In this document: piece after piece, positions 37,272-46,654 of the stretch
How the letters are laid out: each line of letters opens with the position of its first letter
Numbering within the stretch: the first letter of the stretch is position 1
Origin: Arcicella rigui
GTDB taxonomy: Bacteria > Bacteroidota > Bacteroidia > Cytophagales > Spirosomataceae
Direction of reading: 5' to 3'
DNA: 64,000 nt
Assembly: GCF_034929435.1 (NCBI RefSeq)
Contig: NZ_JAYFUM010000009.1
Span: 124,001 to 188,000 of the forward strand
Notes under the pieces: model-generated
Databases searched by the model: none
What the model was told of the DNA's origin: nothing
What the model saw: only the letters and a program-made list of their open reading frames with translations
Program-made: the position numbers and the translations under genes

Positions 37272-37687
37272 GTTTGAAAATTTGGAATTTAGTTAGAATT
37301 AGTACTGTTGAATTCTTCACAAAATAACAACATTTTTTTAGCTTGAACAATACTCAACGGTTAAGAATCTGTAAATACAAATTATACAACCTACTGATTT
37401 ATAGATATAATACAATTATTTATTTGAATAATCAAGCCTATTTACAAAAATGATATTTATTATTTTTAAGAAAATCTCTTTTTTTACAAAGTCTATCAGT
37501 TTGGTATTTTTTTAAGATGTGTATTTTCTAATAACCCTATATTTATACGTTAATTAATTGTTAAGAACTTGTTATTATTCCAATAATTCATCTCTACAAT
37601 GTGCTTGTTTGTAAATTTCAAGAAGAAAGAAGAACTTTGGCGTTTGGATTTATTACCGACATTGATTTGATTTAACAATTTTAAATA
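37272..37687. other. Divergent AT-rich regulatory gap
   Basis: 416 bp, AT-rich, no credible ORF. Before the + strand hydrolase gene there is a near-match promoter, TTTG (about 37637) - 22 nt - TTGATTTG (37663-37670, 7 of 8). On the - strand before the receptor gene only TATAATTTG is present, one base off spacing. No RNA gene or repeat was found. Confidence 0.45.
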
Positions 37688-38461
37688 ATGAAACTATACT
37701 TTAGACAAAGCGGCGAGTCGGGTTCGCCTATTATCATATTACATGGGATTTTTGGTTCTTCGGACAACTGGCTGACGATTGGAAAAATCTTGGGAGAAGA
37801 AAACCGTGTTTTTATGGTTGACCAACGAAATCATGGGCAATCGCCGAGAAGTGATGAGTTTAATTATGATGTAATGGCGGCAGATTTACATGAATTTATT
37901 CTTGAACACAAACTTGAAAACCCAATCATCGTTGGGCATTCGATGGGTGGAAAAGCGGTTATGCAATTTGCGATGAGCTACCCCGACGCTTTTTCAAAAA
38001 TGGTTGTAGTAGATATTGCTCCAAAATATTATCCTGTTCATCATTCAATGATTTTACAAGGTTTGGCTTCTGTCGATTTAAAAAATCTTAAAAGCAGAAC
38101 TGAGGCTAATGAAATTCTCAGCCGTTTTGAAGAGAATGAAGGCGTTCGACAATTTCTTTTGAAAAATTTATGGAGAAATCCTGTTAAAAATAATGAATTT
38201 GATTGGCGAATCAACTTGCCTGTGATTACTCAAAATATTGATGTAGTAGGTCATGAATTACAAAATGAACAGACCGTAGAAAAACCTGCTTTGTTTATTC
38301 GTGGTTCAGAATCGCACTATATTCAGCCCGAAGATGAACGTAAAATTTGGGAACTCTTTCCAAATTATGAGCTTGAGACAATCGAAGGTGCTGGACACTG
38401 GGTACAAGCCGACAAACCCAAAGAATTTATTGAAATATTAACACGATTTGTGAAATCGTAA
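37688..38461 (+). CDS. Alpha/beta-fold hydrolase (YbfF-like)
   Basis: 257 residues, complete fold. Motifs are the oxyanion loop LHGIFGSSDNW, the nucleophile elbow VGHSMGGKAVMQ (Ser at about 93), the acid in the VLPA-like region, and the catalytic His in GAGHWVQADKPKEF near 238. It is closest to the YbfF/short-acyl esterase class, so acyl-CoA or short esters are plausible substrates. It is the first gene of a + strand run with an RsmI-like methyltransferase 17 bp downstream, suggesting co-transcription. Confidence 0.87.
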   Translation: MKLYFRQSGESGSPIIILHGIFGSSDNWLTIGKILGEENRVFMVDQRNHGQSPRSDEFNYDVMAADLHEFILEHKLENPIIVGHSMGGKAVMQFAMSYPDAFSKMVVVDIAPKYYPVHHSMILQGLASVDLKNLKSRTEANEILSRFEENEGVRQFLLKNLWRNPVKNNEFDWRINLPVITQNIDVVGHELQNEQTVEKPALFIRGSESHYIQPEDERKIWELFPNYELETIEGAGHWVQADKPKEFIEILTRFVKS

Positions 38462-38478
38462 AAACAAATCGTAAGATT

Positions 38479-39171
38479 ATGCTATTTCTCATTCCCACGA
38501 TGCTTGCTCCCGAAACTGCCGAGGCAGTACTTTCGCCACAAATCAAAGAAGTGATTCGTAATACGGAGTATTATTTTGTGGAAAATATTCGCACGACACG
38601 TCGCTTTATCAGTGAATTGAAAGTTGGAAAAGTAATAGACCAACTTCATTTTTTTGAGTTAAATAAGGATACTTCTTTGGCTCAAGTAAAACAGTATTTC
38701 AAGGAAATTCCACCACAAAAAAATATTGGTGTAATTTCCGAAGCAGGTTGCCCGGGCGTTGCCGACCCCGGTGCTTTAGCTGTACAAGTAGCACACCAAA
38801 TGGGCATAAAAGTAGTGCCTTTAGTAGGGCCTTCTTCAATTTTATTAGGCTTGATGGCATCTGGCTTTTCTGGACAATCTTTTGTATTTCATGGTTACTT
38901 GCCCATCGAAAAAGTAGAGCGAAGTAAGAAAATTAAAAGTTTGGAACAAGAAGCTAAAAAAGGACAAACCCAAATTTTTATGGAAACCCCTTTTAGAAAT
39001 AATCAACTCTTGGAAGATTTGTTCGCCAACCTTAGCGGAGCAAGTTTACTTTGTATTGCTTGTAATGTTACGGCTGCCGACGAGATGATTCAAACCAAAA
39101 GTATTAACGATTGGAAAAAGCAAAAACCTGATTTACACAAGAAACCAACGATGTTTTTACTTTCAATTTAA
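38479..39171 (+). CDS. SAM-dependent methyltransferase, tetrapyrrole/RsmI-like
   Basis: 230 residues of the tetrapyrrole methylase fold: N-terminal LIPTMLAPETAEAVL, GVISEAGCPGVADPG (SAM-binding loop; RsmI has the TPGxSDPG form), VPLVGPSSILLGLMASGFSG, and FMETPFRNNQLLEDL. RsmI methylates the 2'-O of C1402 in 16S rRNA. The N-terminal motif differs (LAPET instead of GNLxD), as in the shorter Bacteroidota paralogue of the family, so the target is not certain. Confidence 0.85.
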   Translation: MLFLIPTMLAPETAEAVLSPQIKEVIRNTEYYFVENIRTTRRFISELKVGKVIDQLHFFELNKDTSLAQVKQYFKEIPPQKNIGVISEAGCPGVADPGALAVQVAHQMGIKVVPLVGPSSILLGLMASGFSGQSFVFHGYLPIEKVERSKKIKSLEQEAKKGQTQIFMETPFRNNQLLEDLFANLSGASLLCIACNVTAADEMIQTKSINDWKKQKPDLHKKPTMFLLSI

Positions 39172-39237
39172 CAATTTTAAGGAATTATTTTCATCTTTGT
39201 AATTACGTAAAATAGCATTATTCCGAAAACGACCAAC

Positions 39238-39879
39238 ATGATACAAGTTCAAGCATTTACCTTCAACCCATTCGGTGAAAACACCTACCTTCTTTTTGAT
39301 GAAACAAAAGAATGTGTAGTTGTTGACCCTGGCTGTCATAATTACGAAGAAAGAAAAATATTAAAAGATTTTATTGAAGCACAACAATTGAAAGTAGTGC
39401 ATTTGCTTAATACTCATGCACACATCGACCACGTACTTGGCAATGAGTTTATTAAAAGAACTTACAACGTAAAGCTACATCTGCATCAAAAAGACTTACC
39501 ATTATTGAATAATGCCGCAAGCCGTGCAGAGTATTATGGCTTTCCAAATTACGAAGGCTCAACGGTAGATGTTTTTATTGAAGAAGGCGACAAAATTACT
39601 TTCGGAAATTCAACCTTAGATATACTTTTTGTGCCGGGTCATGCACCTGGTCATGTGGCATTTGTGAATGTTGAACAAAATATTTGTATCAGTGGCGACG
39701 TGCTATTTAAAAGTAGTATCGGAAGAACCGATTTCCCTTTATGCAGTTACGAAGATTTACAAAAGAGTATTAGAACCAAACTTTATACTTTACCTGCTGA
39801 AGTAGTTGTTTATCCCGGTCATGGCATTACTACTACCATCGGATTTGAAAGAAAACATAATCCATTTATTAAATTATAA
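39238..39879 (+). CDS. MBL-fold hydrolase (glyoxalase II-like)
   Basis: 213 residues. Metallo-beta-lactamase fold with the metal motif THAHIDHVLGN (HxHxDH, about 59-64), the second His in VPGHAPGHVAF, the bridging Asp in ISGDVLFKSSIGRTD, and the last His in YPGHGITTTIGFE. This pattern resembles the short glyoxalase II/persulfide-type subfamily; the natural thioester is unknown. It is followed by pssA after 14 bp. Confidence 0.9.
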   Translation: MIQVQAFTFNPFGENTYLLFDETKECVVVDPGCHNYEERKILKDFIEAQQLKVVHLLNTHAHIDHVLGNEFIKRTYNVKLHLHQKDLPLLNNAASRAEYYGFPNYEGSTVDVFIEEGDKITFGNSTLDILFVPGHAPGHVAFVNVEQNICISGDVLFKSSIGRTDFPLCSYEDLQKSIRTKLYTLPAEVVVYPGHGITTTIGFERKHNPFIKL

Positions 39880-39893
39880 TCCACTCTGAATTT

Positions 39894-40619
39894 ATGAATG
39901 AAATAAAAAAACACATTCCGAATGCCTTGACTTGTGCAAATTTACTTTGTGGTTGCTTTGGAATTTTGAATGTATTCAGAGGAGATTTAGAAACTGCTTC
40001 TTATTTAATTGGTATTGCTTTGGTTTGCGACTGGCTTGATGGTTTCGTTGCTCGCATACTTCATGTAAGTTCGCCCATTGGCAAAGAATTAGATTCATTG
40101 GCAGACATGGTGACATTTGGTGTATTGCCTGCTTTTATGATGTTGCATTTATTAGAAGGTAGTTGCAACGGTTATTGTACTACTGGACTTTTTGGTTTTC
40201 ACAAACCTTATATTGCTTTTGGATTGGCTGTTTTTTCGGGTTTACGTTTGGCAAAATTCAATATTGATACTCGCCAAAGTGATTCCTTCATCGGAGTTCC
40301 CACTCCAGCCAATGGAATGATAGTAGCTTCACTCCCATTGATTGCGGCTTTTCAGCCTGAGTACAAAACAATTTTTATTAATTATAATGTACTTACTTTT
40401 TACTCAATCATCATGTCGTATTTGCTGGTAGCCGAACTTCCATTGTTTGCTCTAAAATTCAAAAGTTTCGCTTGGCAGTCTAATCAATTAAAATACGTGT
40501 TTTTACTTTTGTCTGTTTTACTTTTAGTACTCTTAAAATTTGTAGCGATACCTGTGATAATTCTGATGTACATTGGCTTATCGGTAGCTCAAAATGTACT
40601 TATGAAGAGAACTAATTGA
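39894..40619 (+). CDS. pssA: CDP-diacylglycerol-serine O-phosphatidyltransferase
   Basis: 241 residues. It makes phosphatidylserine from CDP-diacylglycerol and serine, the first step to phosphatidylethanolamine. The CDP-alcohol phosphatidyltransferase motif is present as DGxxAR (8) GxxxD xxxD, in LDGFVARILHVSSPIGKELD then SLAD. Six or so hydrophobic helices, including NALTCANLLCGCFGILN at the start, match PssA of the type II class. A 22-bp perfect terminator follows. Confidence 0.93.
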   Translation: MNEIKKHIPNALTCANLLCGCFGILNVFRGDLETASYLIGIALVCDWLDGFVARILHVSSPIGKELDSLADMVTFGVLPAFMMLHLLEGSCNGYCTTGLFGFHKPYIAFGLAVFSGLRLAKFNIDTRQSDSFIGVPTPANGMIVASLPLIAAFQPEYKTIFINYNVLTFYSIIMSYLLVAELPLFALKFKSFAWQSNQLKYVFLLLSVLLLVLLKFVAIPVIILMYIGLSVAQNVLMKRTN

Positions 40620-40652
40620 AAAGTATAAAACTCCCTAATAAATTAAAATTCT

Positions 40653-40702
40653 TAATAAACGACAAAAGGCTGAGGAAACTCTCAGCCTTTTGTCGTTTAT
40701 TA
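40653..40702. terminator. Strong bidirectional terminator after pssA
   Basis: A 22-bp perfect stem (core GACAAAAGGCTGAG / CTCAGCCTTTTGTC) with a 6-nt loop GAAACT lies between the convergent pssA and oxidoreductase subunit genes. Confidence 0.93.
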
Positions 40703-40749
40703 TTTATGTAAATATATGATTATTAGATACATGAAATACTAATCACTAC

Positions 40750-41403
40750 TTACGAATCGTAACTCAAACCATATTGTTTAAGTACTTCTTCGGGTACTCC
40801 ATCCCAATTATTAGGTCTATTTCCTACATAACCGATGTCGTTATGACCCATTTCGGAAGAATAAAAACCTGATGCTGTTAGGTTTCTCATTAATGAGAAG
40901 AAACTTACCCCTTGCGATACCGCAGGTTTTGCTTTCTCTGGATAGGCAATTTCATCTACAAGACTGATTTGCTCCTTGGCAGTACAAGCAATGAAATTTT
41001 TACCAAAACGCTTAATTGAGGCAGAATCTAACCAACGTAAACCTCCACGCAATGGCGTTTGAAACGAAGGTTGGTCTTTTGCCATAAACTCAATAAAAGC
41101 AGGTACGCCTGCTTGAGAAGCACTTCCAGAATGAGCATCAGCAGGAATAATAATATCCGACAACAATGTAATAGTTTTTATTTCGTGGTCGGTAAAGAAT
41201 TTTTCAGCTAATAATTTGGCATCACGAGCGATTTCATCTTCCGTTCTACCATAATTATATTTTGGAACAGCAGGAGTACTGGCTTTTGCTTTTGGCTTAG
41301 GTTTTGGGCCATCGAGCATTTCCATCGCCTTAGCTTCTGGGCTTATCACCGCCATTCCCAACGATGACATCCCTATACTTTTTAAATAATCTCTTCTTTT
41401 CAT
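40750..41403 (-). CDS. Gluconate 2-dehydrogenase subunit 3-like protein (Tat signal)
   Basis: 217 residues with a twin-arginine signal MKRRDYLKSIGMSS. The body shows the family pattern of FFTDHEIKTITLLSDIIIPADAHSGSASQAGVPAFI and the GLRWLD/FF/EQISLVDEIAYP stretch. In the FAD-glucose/gluconate dehydrogenases of the GMC type, this small gamma subunit carries the Tat signal and takes the flavoprotein partner to the periplasm. The partner gene is directly upstream (41559-43304). No cytochrome subunit gene is adjacent. Confidence 0.88.
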   Translation of the reverse strand: MKRRDYLKSIGMSSLGMAVISPEAKAMEMLDGPKPKPKAKASTPAVPKYNYGRTEDEIARDAKLLAEKFFTDHEIKTITLLSDIIIPADAHSGSASQAGVPAFIEFMAKDQPSFQTPLRGGLRWLDSASIKRFGKNFIACTAKEQISLVDEIAYPEKAKPAVSQGVSFFSLMRNLTASGFYSSEMGHNDIGYVGNRPNNWDGVPEEVLKQYGLSYDS

Positions 41404-41491
41404 AATAATAATTTGAAAATTTGATGACTTGGAAATTTTAACAAATAAGTAGAATTATTGAGTAGCATCTTTAAAAACACCACTCCAATTT

Positions 41492-41550
41492 GGGAATTAT
41501 GAGCTTCTAAACTGACCCACAGAGTGACAGACCACTCATAATTCATAATT
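41492..41550. repeat. Inverted word repeat, GAATTATGAG type
   Basis: GAATTATGAG at about 41495-41504 faces CTCATAATTCATAATTC at about 41534-41550. The right arm ends 9 bp before the stop codon of the GMC oxidoreductase gene. It is a short form of the layout seen in the other repeat-filled gaps. Confidence 0.65.
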
Positions 41551-41558
41551 CAAAACTC

Positions 41559-43304
41559 TTATAAGTTTCCTTTTTTCTTTTCATTAATGATAAACTCAGA
41601 AGTACGAGCCGACAGAGCCAAGATTGTCCAAGTAGCATTTTTATCTCCTTGTGAAACGAAAGGAGCAGCATCAGCTACAAACAAGTTTTTCACATCATGT
41701 GCCTGACAATTCGAGTTAAGCACAGAAGTTTTTGGGTCATTCCCCATTCTGGCAGTGCCTACTTCATGGATAATTCTTCCTGGGTCAGCCAAACCATAAT
41801 TGGTACTTGCATCCGGCTTTTTACCTAATGGAATACCTCCCATTTCAGTAATCAATTGTTCAAAAGTCTCCTGCATGTGCTTCGCCTGCTTGATTTCGTA
41901 ATCAGACCATTTGTAGTGGAAACGTAAAACTGGAATACCATATTTATCAACCACCGTTGGGTCGATTTCGCAATAATTATTATAATCAGGCACAGGTTCG
42001 CCACGACCAGCCATACCGATATAAGCCCCATAGAAGCGACGATAATCTTCTTTCAAAGATGCACCATAGCCCCCTGCTGCCTTTTTAATACCTTCACGAG
42101 TTGGGAATTTCTCGTTGATGCCTTCAATGCCCCAACCAAAACCATAAGCTGGCATTCCCATACCTCCACCATATTCGATGTGATAACCACGAGGAAAATC
42201 TAATTTTTTATTATCGCCCCACCAAGGAGTATAAACGTGCATACCTCCTACGCCATCTTCGTTATAACGTTTTCTATCAAACAAAGCTGGAATAATTGCC
42301 GAACGAGATGCCCCCGTAGAGTCGTTGATATAACGCCCAACAATACCGCTTGAGTTGGCTAATCCATTCGGGAAACGAGCAGATTTTGAGTTCAATAACA
42401 AACGAGCTGTTTCACCAGCACTGGCTGCCAAAATTACAATTTTACCTTTTACAACCTTTTCAGTCATCGTGCGAGTATCAACATAAGATACTCCCGTTGC
42501 CAAACCAGTAGTTGGGTCTGTCAACACTTCACGAGCCATTGCGTAGGTAATCAAAGTACAATTTCCTGTTTTAATAGCAGGAATCATCAAAACCGACGAA
42601 GAAGAAAAATCGGCATAAGCCTGACACGCTCTATTACATTGGCTACAATAAAAACACTGTCCACGGTCTTTATTAATTGGTTTTGTAAGAATAGAAAGAC
42701 GAGATGGAATCACAGGAATTCCGATATTTTGTCCACTTTTCTTAATCATTAATTCGTGTAAACGAGGTTTTGGAGGTGGCAAGAAATATCCATCTGGGTC
42801 GTTTCTGCGTCCTTCGTTCGTACCGAATACTCCGATTAATTTATCTACGTAATCATAATAAGGTTTTACGTCATCGTAGCCGATAGGCCAGTCATCACCC
42901 AAACCATCTATTGACTTTCTTTTAAAATCATCTGGACCAAAACGAAGCGAAATTCTTCCCCAGTGATTAGTTCTCCCTCCCAACATTCTTGAACGAAACC
43001 AATCGAACTTAGTACCATCTTTTCGAGTGTAAGGTTCGCCTTCAATATCCCAACCACCATAAGCCGCATCAAAGTCACCGAAAGCACGAGTAGTAGAAGC
43101 ACCACGACGAGGCGATTCCCATGGACTTTTAAGTTGAGTAATATACTTAGGGTCGGCAGGGTCGTAATACTGACCTGCTTCCAAAACACATACTTTTGCT
43201 CCCGCTTTAGTCAGTTCATAAGCAGCCATACCTCCGCCAGCACCAGAACCAATAATTACGACATCATATACCGTAGCCTGTTCTTTTATCTGAAAGTCTA
43301 ACAT
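41559..43304 (-). CDS. GMC-family FAD oxidoreductase with Cys cluster
   Basis: 581 residues. The N-terminal FAD site VVIIGSGAGGGMAAYELTKAG (about 16-36) is split by the rule of family motifs GxGxxG, and the GMC segment TNHWGRISLRF is near 120. A CxxCxxCxxxC cluster (CFYCSQCNRAC, about 216-226) looks like an Fe-S site; FAD glucose dehydrogenases of the GMC class carry a 3Fe-4S cluster in this region. The C-terminal HEVGTARMGND includes the catalytic His, then FVADAAPFVSQGDKNATWTI. It has no signal of its own, so export with the Tat-bearing subunit encoded next to it is likely. It probably oxidises sugars or sugar acids in the periplasm. Confidence 0.9.
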   Translation of the reverse strand: MLDFQIKEQATVYDVVIIGSGAGGGMAAYELTKAGAKVCVLEAGQYYDPADPKYITQLKSPWESPRRGASTTRAFGDFDAAYGGWDIEGEPYTRKDGTKFDWFRSRMLGGRTNHWGRISLRFGPDDFKRKSIDGLGDDWPIGYDDVKPYYDYVDKLIGVFGTNEGRRNDPDGYFLPPPKPRLHELMIKKSGQNIGIPVIPSRLSILTKPINKDRGQCFYCSQCNRACQAYADFSSSSVLMIPAIKTGNCTLITYAMAREVLTDPTTGLATGVSYVDTRTMTEKVVKGKIVILAASAGETARLLLNSKSARFPNGLANSSGIVGRYINDSTGASRSAIIPALFDRKRYNEDGVGGMHVYTPWWGDNKKLDFPRGYHIEYGGGMGMPAYGFGWGIEGINEKFPTREGIKKAAGGYGASLKEDYRRFYGAYIGMAGRGEPVPDYNNYCEIDPTVVDKYGIPVLRFHYKWSDYEIKQAKHMQETFEQLITEMGGIPLGKKPDASTNYGLADPGRIIHEVGTARMGNDPKTSVLNSNCQAHDVKNLFVADAAPFVSQGDKNATWTILALSARTSEFIINEKKKGNL

Positions 43305-43544
43305 TTAAAAATGAGTTTTAGGTTGAAATGAATAAAATATATTAAGAAGGGAAAATAGGTATTTTATACTGATTGCTTGTCCTTGTTTGTGAGAAAAGAG
43401 GAGGATGGGAAGAATTAATTCCGAAGTATTGCAACTTCTGAATTGATAATCTTTCTTCTAAAAAACCATTAGCTTAGGACAAAGCTCAGTAAAATAAATC
43501 CTACTTTCGGGAGCATTATTTTCTCATTCTTTTTAACATTCATT

Positions 43545-45497
43545 ATGAAACGTTTTCTTTTTATTATTTTCTTATTCATCTGTCATCTAAGCGTTGGGCA
43601 ACTACGTTTGGCTCGCCTTTTTTCTGACCATGTCGTTCTTCAAAGACAAAAAGCTATTCCTGTTTGGGGTTGGGCAAATCCTAATGAAAAAGTAAGTGTT
43701 ACTTTGGCTGGGCAGTCGCAAAGTACTATGGCAGATGCTTCTGGAAAATGGATGGTTAAATTCTCTCCCTTAGAAGCTGGCGGCCCACATAAAATGGGCG
43801 TAACGGCGAAATCAGGTACGTTGACTGTCAGTGATATTTTAGTAGGTGAAGTTTGGCTTTGTTCGGGGCAATCAAATATGGAATGGAGGGTATTGCAAGC
43901 AAACAATTTTCAAGAAGAAAAAAAGAATGCCAACTTCCCCAATATTCGTCAGTTTTATGTGGAACATGAAGTAACCATGACACCACAAACTGAATTGAAA
44001 ACTGGTGATTGGAAAATGGCTTCTGCCGAAACCGTTGGAGATTTTACGGCTGTGGGTTTTTTCTTTGCCCGAGAATTATATCAAAAACTGAATATTCCCA
44101 TCGGTTTGATTCACTCGTCTTGGGGTGGTTCGCAAGTAGAAGGTTGGATTAGCAAGGAAGGAATGTTGTCGAATGAAGAACTTAAAAGCTACGCTCAGAA
44201 TCTTCCAAACAACTGGAAAGATGCTGACCATTTTCACGACCAAAAAGTTCAGAAACAACTATTGGGCGATAAGATTAATCCGAGTCTGGAGGATGAAAAA
44301 AAATACCTTGAAGCTAATTATGATTTCTCTAAATGGCTTTTTGGCGACAGTCCAATGGGACAGTGGGATTGGAAAGGTATTTGGGCTTTTCGTGGCAATG
44401 GTTTTATGGCTCGTTTAGTGGAAATTCCTGCTGAAATGACCGCCCAACAATCAACTCTGGCTTTGGCAGAAAATGATAGTTATAACGAAATCTATATCAA
44501 TGGTAAATTGGTTTCTGCTGGTATCATCAAGGGTGTTCGTAAAATCGTTGTACCTGCTAATACTTGGAAGGCTGGAGAAAATAAATTAATGATAAAATTT
44601 GGGAATGCTATCAACTTGCCTTGGTATGGTTTGGGTTTACAAGGTTCGGCAAGTGACTTGTACCTTGAAGCTGGAAATCAAAAAATTAGTTTATCGAATG
44701 GCTGGCGTTTGATGCCTTCGTTCGCTGAAAAACACGAGTACGTTCATTCGAGTAATAACATTGGTACAACAATCTACAATGCCATGATTGCCCCACTCGT
44801 GCCATTTTCAATCCGTGGTGCATTGTGGTATCAGGGAGAAACCAATGCGGGTAGAGCTTATCAATATCGCCAAAGTTTTCCTTTGATGATTCAAGACTGG
44901 AGAAAAAAATGGAATGATGAATTTTCATTTTACTTTGTGCAATTAGCCAATTATGGTGGCTACCAAAACAGTAATCAGGGAAGTAATTGGGCTGAATTGC
45001 GTGAAGCACAAACCATGACGCTCGCTTTACCTAAAACGGGGATGGCTGTAATTACTGACATCGGGAATCCTTATGATATTCATCCAACCAACAAACAAGA
45101 TGTTGGACATCGTCTGGCTGTAAATGCTTTGAAAAAAGATTTTAATCAGAATATTGAGTATAGTTCGCCAATGTTTGACTCTATAAGTTATGAAGATGGA
45201 AAAGCTACCATTTCGTTTAAATTTACAGCTAAAGGCTTGAAAGTAGAGGATAAATTTGGCTACGTGAAAGGCTTTGAAATAGCAGGTGAAGACAAAATAT
45301 TTTATTATGCGAAAGCTGAAATTGTAGGAGATAAAATTGTTGTCTATCATCCAAAAGGTTTAAAACCTATTTCTGTAAGGTACGCTTGGGCAGATTCGCC
45401 AATGGATGCCAATGTATTTAATTCAGAAGGTTTTCCCTTGAATTCATTTCGTACTGATACTTGGAAAGGTATTACCGTTCAAAACAAATTTGAGTAA
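43545..45497 (+). CDS. Sialate O-acetylesterase family protein
   Basis: 650 residues with a signal peptide (MKRFLFIIFLFICHLSVGQ). An N-terminal beta domain (LFSDHVVLQRQKAIPVWGWANP) precedes the SGNH-type esterase core split in two: VWLCSGQSNMEWRV (Ser nucleophile, near 110) and GALWYQGETNAGR, with DIHPTNKQDVGHRLA holding the catalytic His. An inserted jelly-roll domain (about 250-380) is typical of the longer Bacteroidota forms. They remove O-acetyl groups from sialic acid or from plant xylan or other glycans. A TACTTTCG box (43502-43509, 7 of 8) is a candidate -7 element. Confidence 0.9.
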   Translation: MKRFLFIIFLFICHLSVGQLRLARLFSDHVVLQRQKAIPVWGWANPNEKVSVTLAGQSQSTMADASGKWMVKFSPLEAGGPHKMGVTAKSGTLTVSDILVGEVWLCSGQSNMEWRVLQANNFQEEKKNANFPNIRQFYVEHEVTMTPQTELKTGDWKMASAETVGDFTAVGFFFARELYQKLNIPIGLIHSSWGGSQVEGWISKEGMLSNEELKSYAQNLPNNWKDADHFHDQKVQKQLLGDKINPSLEDEKKYLEANYDFSKWLFGDSPMGQWDWKGIWAFRGNGFMARLVEIPAEMTAQQSTLALAENDSYNEIYINGKLVSAGIIKGVRKIVVPANTWKAGENKLMIKFGNAINLPWYGLGLQGSASDLYLEAGNQKISLSNGWRLMPSFAEKHEYVHSSNNIGTTIYNAMIAPLVPFSIRGALWYQGETNAGRAYQYRQSFPLMIQDWRKKWNDEFSFYFVQLANYGGYQNSNQGSNWAELREAQTMTLALPKTGMAVITDIGNPYDIHPTNKQDVGHRLAVNALKKDFNQNIEYSSPMFDSISYEDGKATISFKFTAKGLKVEDKFGYVKGFEIAGEDKIFYYAKAEIVGDKIVVYHPKGLKPISVRYAWADSPMDANVFNSEGFPLNSFRTDTWKGITVQNKFE

Positions 45498-45535
45498 TGA
45501 TTCAAGATATTAAAAGATAAAAATGGTTAATTATA

Positions 45536-45567
45536 AAGTCGAAATCAGTTTGATTTCGACTTTTTTG
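45536..45567 (+). terminator. Terminator of sialate esterase gene
   Basis: AAAGTCGAAATCA pairs with TGATTTCGACTTT around a GTT loop, followed by TTTTT. The opposite strand also has a usable run, so it may serve the thiamine operon too. Confidence 0.88.
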
Positions 45568-45592
45568 TTTTTAGTGAAACACATATTTTCTT

Positions 45593-46645
45593 TCAAATGC
45601 CACCAACTAAGTTCAAAAACCTTCCCTCTACTCCTGCTGATTTCAATAATTCAATGGCTTTGGCACTCCGTAAACCCGTTTGACAACAAAAAACGATTTC
45701 CTTTTCTATATCAAGCTCGTGAATACTTTCCAGTAAATCATCTAAAGGAATATTGATTCCACCGATATTATCACGCTCAAATTCGTGTGGATTTCTGACA
45801 TCAATTAGTTGAAAATCTTTTTCTTCTTCCAACCATTTTTCTACGCTTTCTTTGTCAATTGTATCCGTATTTTCTGTCGGGAAATCACCACAAACCACCT
45901 GATAATCAAGCAATTTTGAAATATTTTTATTTTCAGGAATTGTCTTAAATTTAATAATTTGCGAACGCATCGAAAGCATATCAAAAACTAATAATTTCCC
46001 AGACAATACTTCGCCTGCACCTGTAATCATTTTAATTACTTCTGCCGCTTGCATCGTTCCGATGATGCCTGCCAAAGTACCAATTACACCTATTTCAGAA
46101 CAATTCGGTACACTTCCTGCGGTGGGTGGTTCTGGATATAAGCAACGATAGGTTGGGCCATCCTGAAAGTTAAATACAGATACTTGTCCTTCAAACTTAA
46201 AAATTGAACCTGATACAAAAGGTTTATTCAACATCACCGAAGCATCATTTACTAAATAACGAGTGGCAAAATTATCAGAACCATCTACGATAATATCGTA
46301 TTTCTCGAAAAGCTCAAGGGCATTTTCTGTATGAAGATTAACAGGAAAAATCTCAATACTTATAGTTGGATTAATGGCTAATAAACGCTCTTTGGCAACT
46401 ACAACTTTCTTTTTATTGAGGTCGGCAGTGGTATAAAGGATTTGCCTTTGAAGATTTGAAATTGAAACTGTATCAGCATCCACAATGCCCAAATTTCCTA
46501 CTCCTGCAGCAACCAAATACTGTAAAATAGGACAGCCCAAACCGCCTGCACCAATGACCAACACTCGTGCATCATTCAGTTTTTGCTGACCGTCTAAACC
46601 AATTTCTGGTAAAATTATTTGGCGATTATAACGCTGAAAATTCAT
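45593..46645 (-). CDS. ThiF/MoeB-type adenylyltransferase fused to rhodanese domain
   Basis: 350 residues. The N-terminal E1-like domain (1-240) has the ATP motif VLVIGAGGLGCPILQYL, Arg-rich NLQRQIL, and the LVNDASVMLNKPFVSGSIF region. A rhodanese domain (about 255-350) has the catalytic Cys in FCCQTGLRSAKA. It activates the ThiS C-terminal Gly by adenylation, and the rhodanese part probably supplies sulfur. This kind of fusion also occurs for MoeB (molybdopterin), so it may serve both pathways, but its place as the last gene of the thiamine operon points to thiamine. CxxC zinc pairs are incomplete (one YRCLYPEPP). Confidence 0.9.
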   Translation of the reverse strand: MNFQRYNRQIILPEIGLDGQQKLNDARVLVIGAGGLGCPILQYLVAAGVGNLGIVDADTVSISNLQRQILYTTADLNKKKVVVAKERLLAINPTISIEIFPVNLHTENALELFEKYDIIVDGSDNFATRYLVNDASVMLNKPFVSGSIFKFEGQVSVFNFQDGPTYRCLYPEPPTAGSVPNCSEIGVIGTLAGIIGTMQAAEVIKMITGAGEVLSGKLLVFDMLSMRSQIIKFKTIPENKNISKLLDYQVVCGDFPTENTDTIDKESVEKWLEEEKDFQLIDVRNPHEFERDNIGGINIPLDDLLESIHELDIEKEIVFCCQTGLRSAKAIELLKSAGVEGRFLNLVGGI

Positions 46646-46654
46646 TGCTTATAC

